Assembly (NCBI RefSeq): GCF_024171885.1
Contig: NZ_JAMTCP010000003.1
Coordinates: 62,001 to 126,000, forward strand
From: Streptoalloteichus tenebrarius
GTDB lineage: Bacteria > Actinomycetota > Actinomycetes > Mycobacteriales > Pseudonocardiaceae
Direction of reading: 5' to 3'
Length of the DNA stretch: 64,000 nt
Below are positions 61,652-64,000 of this stretch, piece by piece; the first letter of the stretch is position 1; each line of letters starts with the position of its first letter. Made by a program: the position numbers and the translations under genes. The notes under the pieces were generated by a model. It had not been told where the DNA came from. It worked only from the letters and a program-made list of their open reading frames with translations, and did no database searches.

Positions 61652-62977
61652 TCACCGCCGCCGCCACAGGGCGAACGCCTCCCGCACGTCCTCGGGCGAG
61701 TGGGCGAGGGCGTCGTCGTCGGGGTCGGCCGCGGTGACGTGAGGGAGGTGGATCACGGCGTCGTAGGCGTCCAGCGGGCTGATCTCGCAGTAGAAGGTGC
61801 TCAGACGCTGTTCGGAGACGGCCAGGACGGTGGCGGCGTCGGCCGGTGACAGTCGGCGGAGGTCGGTCGCGAAGAGTCCGTCGTGGCTGGCGGCCATGAG
61901 CGCGTCGAGGCTGCCGGGTCGGGGTGGCTCCAGCTCGGTGAAGAACCTGCCCTCGGCGAACCCGGTGTCGCTGAGGCTCTGGCCGGTTCCCGAGGTCGTG
62001 CCGATGACCCGGTAGTCCTCGCCCAGCCGGTCGGCCAGGTGCATGCCCATGGGCGTCACCGGTGGCATGCCGGGCAGGGTGGCGGGCCAGCGCTGGACGT
62101 GCCCGTTGTGGGCGGCCAGCACGATCCGGTCCTCCCGGCGCAGGATCCACTCCACGGTGTCCGCCATCGCGGCGTCACGGTTGAGGAACGCCACCTGCTG
62201 GTCACCACGCGCCATGCCACGGAACAACGAGTCCACGGTGACCGCGAGCCGCAGTGAGCGGAGCGCGCGGTCGAAGTCCTCCGCCGAGGTCCGGCGCACG
62301 TAGTCCAAGCGGCGTGCGGTCATCCGCGCGGTGAGGTCGGCGAGGCTGGCGGTGAGCGCGTCCCGCCTCTCGACCGCGAGGTTTCCGTAGGCGGAGAACG
62401 CGGTGGGGATGGCGAACGCGGAGGAGGCGGCGAAGGAGGCCGCGGTCTCCCGGACACCGGGGTCGAGTGCGAACTCGGGATCGGCCCGCTCCAGGTAGGC
62501 GGTCGCGGCGTCCAGGGCCGGCAGCGGGGACGCGTTGGAACCGCCCAGGTCGATGCCGTAGAAGCCGACCGGGTGCTCGGCATCGTGGTTGTGCCGTCGC
62601 AGCCACTCCAGTTGGTCACGCATCTGGGTCCACAGCCCCATCAACGACGTGAGGCCGTTGGCCAGGACGTGGCCGAGCTGGTCGTCCTGCCCGCCGCGCA
62701 CCCACCGGTCGGTGGTCCAGCCCTCGGGGAAGCCGCTCTCCATCGCGTAGGCGCCGAACCCGTGCCGCTCGACCAGGTAGCGCAGCAGGCGGTGACGGAG
62801 TTGGTAGAACTCGCCGTTGTAGTGCGAACTCTCGCCGATCGCCACCACGCGCGCGTCGCCGATCACCTCGTCCAGCCAGCCGAGGTCGTCCAGCGGCCCT
62901 GCCGGGTCGAGTGTGGACAGCGGGATCACCGCGTCCTCGCCGAGCCGGGCGGAGCCGGTCGGGGTGTTCCTGGTCAT
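61652..62977 (-). CDS. erythromycin esterase family protein
   Basis: The protein has 441 residues from ATG 62977. The Ere-type core is visible: VVAIGESSHYNGEFYQLRHRLLRYLVERHGFGAYAMESGFPEG with the catalytic-site residues Glu49 and His52 and the following Glu80, then FYGIDLGGSNASPLPALDA, MADTVEWIL, and VLAAHNGHVQRWP with the second His. Family members open macrolide lactones, though many act on other esters. It is divergent from a helix-turn-helix regulator across a perfect palindrome, so expression is probably inducible. Confidence 0.9.
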   Translation of the reverse strand: MTRNTPTGSARLGEDAVIPLSTLDPAGPLDDLGWLDEVIGDARVVAIGESSHYNGEFYQLRHRLLRYLVERHGFGAYAMESGFPEGWTTDRWVRGGQDDQLGHVLANGLTSLMGLWTQMRDQLEWLRRHNHDAEHPVGFYGIDLGGSNASPLPALDAATAYLERADPEFALDPGVRETAASFAASSAFAIPTAFSAYGNLAVERRDALTASLADLTARMTARRLDYVRRTSAEDFDRALRSLRLAVTVDSLFRGMARGDQQVAFLNRDAAMADTVEWILRREDRIVLAAHNGHVQRWPATLPGMPPVTPMGMHLADRLGEDYRVIGTTSGTGQSLSDTGFAEGRFFTELEPPRPGSLDALMAASHDGLFATDLRRLSPADAATVLAVSEQRLSTFYCEISPLDAYDAVIHLPHVTAADPDDDALAHSPEDVREAFALWRRR

Positions 62978-62996
62978 CGCAAGCCCCCTCGCTGAT

Positions 62997-63014
62997 GTTC
63001 CCAACTTTGGGAAC
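62997..63014. promoter_or_regulatory. perfect operator palindrome between ere-like gene and its regulator
   Basis: GTTCCCAA-CT-TTGGGAAC is an 8+2+8 perfect inverted repeat, 20 nt upstream of the esterase ATG and 27 nt before the regulator GTG. A partial second copy (ACCAAAGATGGGAA) follows at about 63018-63031. Confidence 0.8.
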
Positions 63015-63040
63015 AGTACCAAAGATGGGAAAATCGGGAG

Positions 63041-63589
63041 GTGGACACGCTCGACCTGCTCCTGCACCCGATCCGGTTGCGCATCGTCTCGGCCATGTCC
63101 GGCGGGCACGTGCGCACCACCTCCGACCTGTGCGCGAGCCTGCCCGACGTCCCCAAGACGAGCCTGTACCGCCACGTCGGCCTGTTGGCCGAGGCAGGGG
63201 TGCTGGAGGTTGCCGACGAGCGGCGGGTGCGCGGCGTCGTCGAACGCCGCTACCGGCTGCGCCAGGACCGTGCCGTGATCGACGCCGACCGGGCCGCGTC
63301 GATGTCCCTCGACGACCACCGGCACGGGTTCGCGGCGGCCATGGCCGCCCTGCTCGCCGAGTTCAACGCCTACCTCGACCGACCAGGGGCCGACCCGACC
63401 GCCGACTCCGTGGGCTACCGGCAGGGCACCCTGTGGCTCAGCCAGGAGGAACTGGCCGAGATGATCCACGAGTGGGGTGCGGCCCTCGCCGCACGCGCCA
63501 GGAACCGGCCCACGCCGGAGCGCCGGCCCCACCTGGTGAGCGCCATCTTCTTCCCGACCGGGGAACCGCCGACCACGTCCTCGTCCTGA
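63041..63589 (+). CDS. helix-turn-helix regulator (ArsR-like with C-terminal effector domain)
   Basis: The protein has 182 residues from GTG 63041 (GGGAG directly before it). The N-terminal winged helix is LDLLLHPIRLRIVSAMSGGHVRTTSDLCASLPDVPKTSLYRHVGLLAEAGVLEVADERRVRGVVERRYRL. The C-terminal 100 residues (GFAAAMAALLAEFNAYLDRP...QEELAEMIHEWGAAL) are helical and probably bind the inducer. It is likely the repressor of itself and of the divergent esterase gene. Confidence 0.88.
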   Translation: MDTLDLLLHPIRLRIVSAMSGGHVRTTSDLCASLPDVPKTSLYRHVGLLAEAGVLEVADERRVRGVVERRYRLRQDRAVIDADRAASMSLDDHRHGFAAAMAALLAEFNAYLDRPGADPTADSVGYRQGTLWLSQEELAEMIHEWGAALAARARNRPTPERRPHLVSAIFFPTGEPPTTSSS

Positions 63590-63923
63590 CCCGAAGGACC
63601 CGGACCGCGACCTGTCCACGCCGGCCGGAGACTCCAGGGAGGGAGTCCAGCTCGGTGGGGTCATCCAGCGCCGGACCGACGTAGATCTTCTTGAACGCGG
63701 GCACCGGATCAGTGCGTCGCCGGGGACGGATCTCGGGCTGTCCGCCAGCGAGTGGGAGCGGGTGGGTCGGGAGAGCTGGACCTCAGCGGGGTCGTAGTCG
63801 GGCTCTGGTGACCGCCGGAGGGGGCGGAACTCCGGCGAAGACCACGGTGCCAGAGCCGCCCCTGTCCGGGGTCCCGCACGGGAGCCGGTCAGCATCGGGG
63901 ACGACAGACGCGTCGGGCTCGTC
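63590..63923. other. intergenic region
   Basis: No supported gene is seen between the regulator stop and the end of the leftward gene that enters from the right edge. Confidence 0.45.
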
Positions 63924-64000
63924 CTATAGCCGGAGGATGTGGGTGGCCACGGTTCCGAACTTCTCCAGCAGGGGAACCACTTCGGCGGCGTAGTCCGGCG
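63924..64000 (-). CDS. C-terminal end of an unidentified gene entering from the right edge
   Basis: The last 24 codons read PDYAAEVVPLLEKFG, then TVATHILRL and TAG at 63924. The text looks like the closing helix of a real protein, but it is too short to assign a family. Confidence 0.4.
   Translation of the reverse strand, partial: PDYAAEVVPLLEKFGTVATHILRL

Overview
This window is high-GC actinomycete DNA, most likely from a filamentous Pseudonocardiales (Saccharothrix, Lentzea or Actinosynnema type). The support is very high GC with third-position bias, frequent GTG and TTG starts, several apparently leaderless genes, and typical actinobacterial families: a LAL regulator, an MmyB-type HTH protein, a GtfA-like glycosyltransferase, TIGR03086 and DUF1989. 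The assignment is inferred from gene content. No rRNA or tRNA gene was recognised.

Left part (1-16.5 kb): the 3'-truncated (window edge) LAL regulator and a secreted S8 protease; an alpha/beta hydrolase; a broken Imm1-like immunity gene; an MmyB-type regulator facing an MFS exporter; a five-repeat type I-E-like CRISPR array without cas genes; a MarR regulator facing an FAD monooxygenase with twin operators; a Nudix remnant broken by an 11-bp tandem duplication; a flavin amine oxidase lacking its FAD-binding N-terminus; and an ArsR-type regulator facing a second MFS exporter. Then follows a 1.2 kb stretch with no convincing gene.

Middle (16.5-31.5 kb): a complete four-gene Wadjet-type (JetABCD) anti-plasmid operon on the minus strand, with every junction overlapping by 4 nt and using GTG or TTG starts. 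It is followed by decayed glycosyltransferase and HAD-phosphatase remnants, an intact antibiotic-type glycosyltransferase, a Nudix hydrolase, a large lipoprotein and a frameshifted CdiI-like immunity gene.

Right-middle (31.5-52.5 kb): an aldo/keto reductase, a truncated AlkZ-like protein, an HTH protein, a secreted papain-like protease followed 6 nt later by a membrane-anchored partner, a nitrilase, a MarR/VOC pair, a secreted GH43-CBM13 hydrolase, a beta-lactamase-fold esterase beside a shattered padR, an APH-like kinase, a TetR/MFS efflux pair with four regularly spaced operator boxes, and an LLM/FMN-reductase operon.

Right end (52.5-64 kb): the most unusual locus is a two-gene RNA-repair module. 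One gene encodes an RNA ligase fused to a P-loop kinase. The other encodes a single polypeptide joining an MJ1316-type domain, an EEP phosphatase/nuclease, a 2H phosphoesterase and a eukaryote-like poly(A) polymerase. Beyond it lie an AraC/TauE pair, a DUF642 secreted protein, a DUF1989 protein and an erythromycin-esterase/ArsR pair around a perfect palindrome.

Recurring themes are divergent regulator/effector pairs for drug or xenobiotic handling, defence and repair functions, and an unusual number (about 12) of truncated or frameshifted genes. The frameshifts could be real decay or, in part, sequencing errors.
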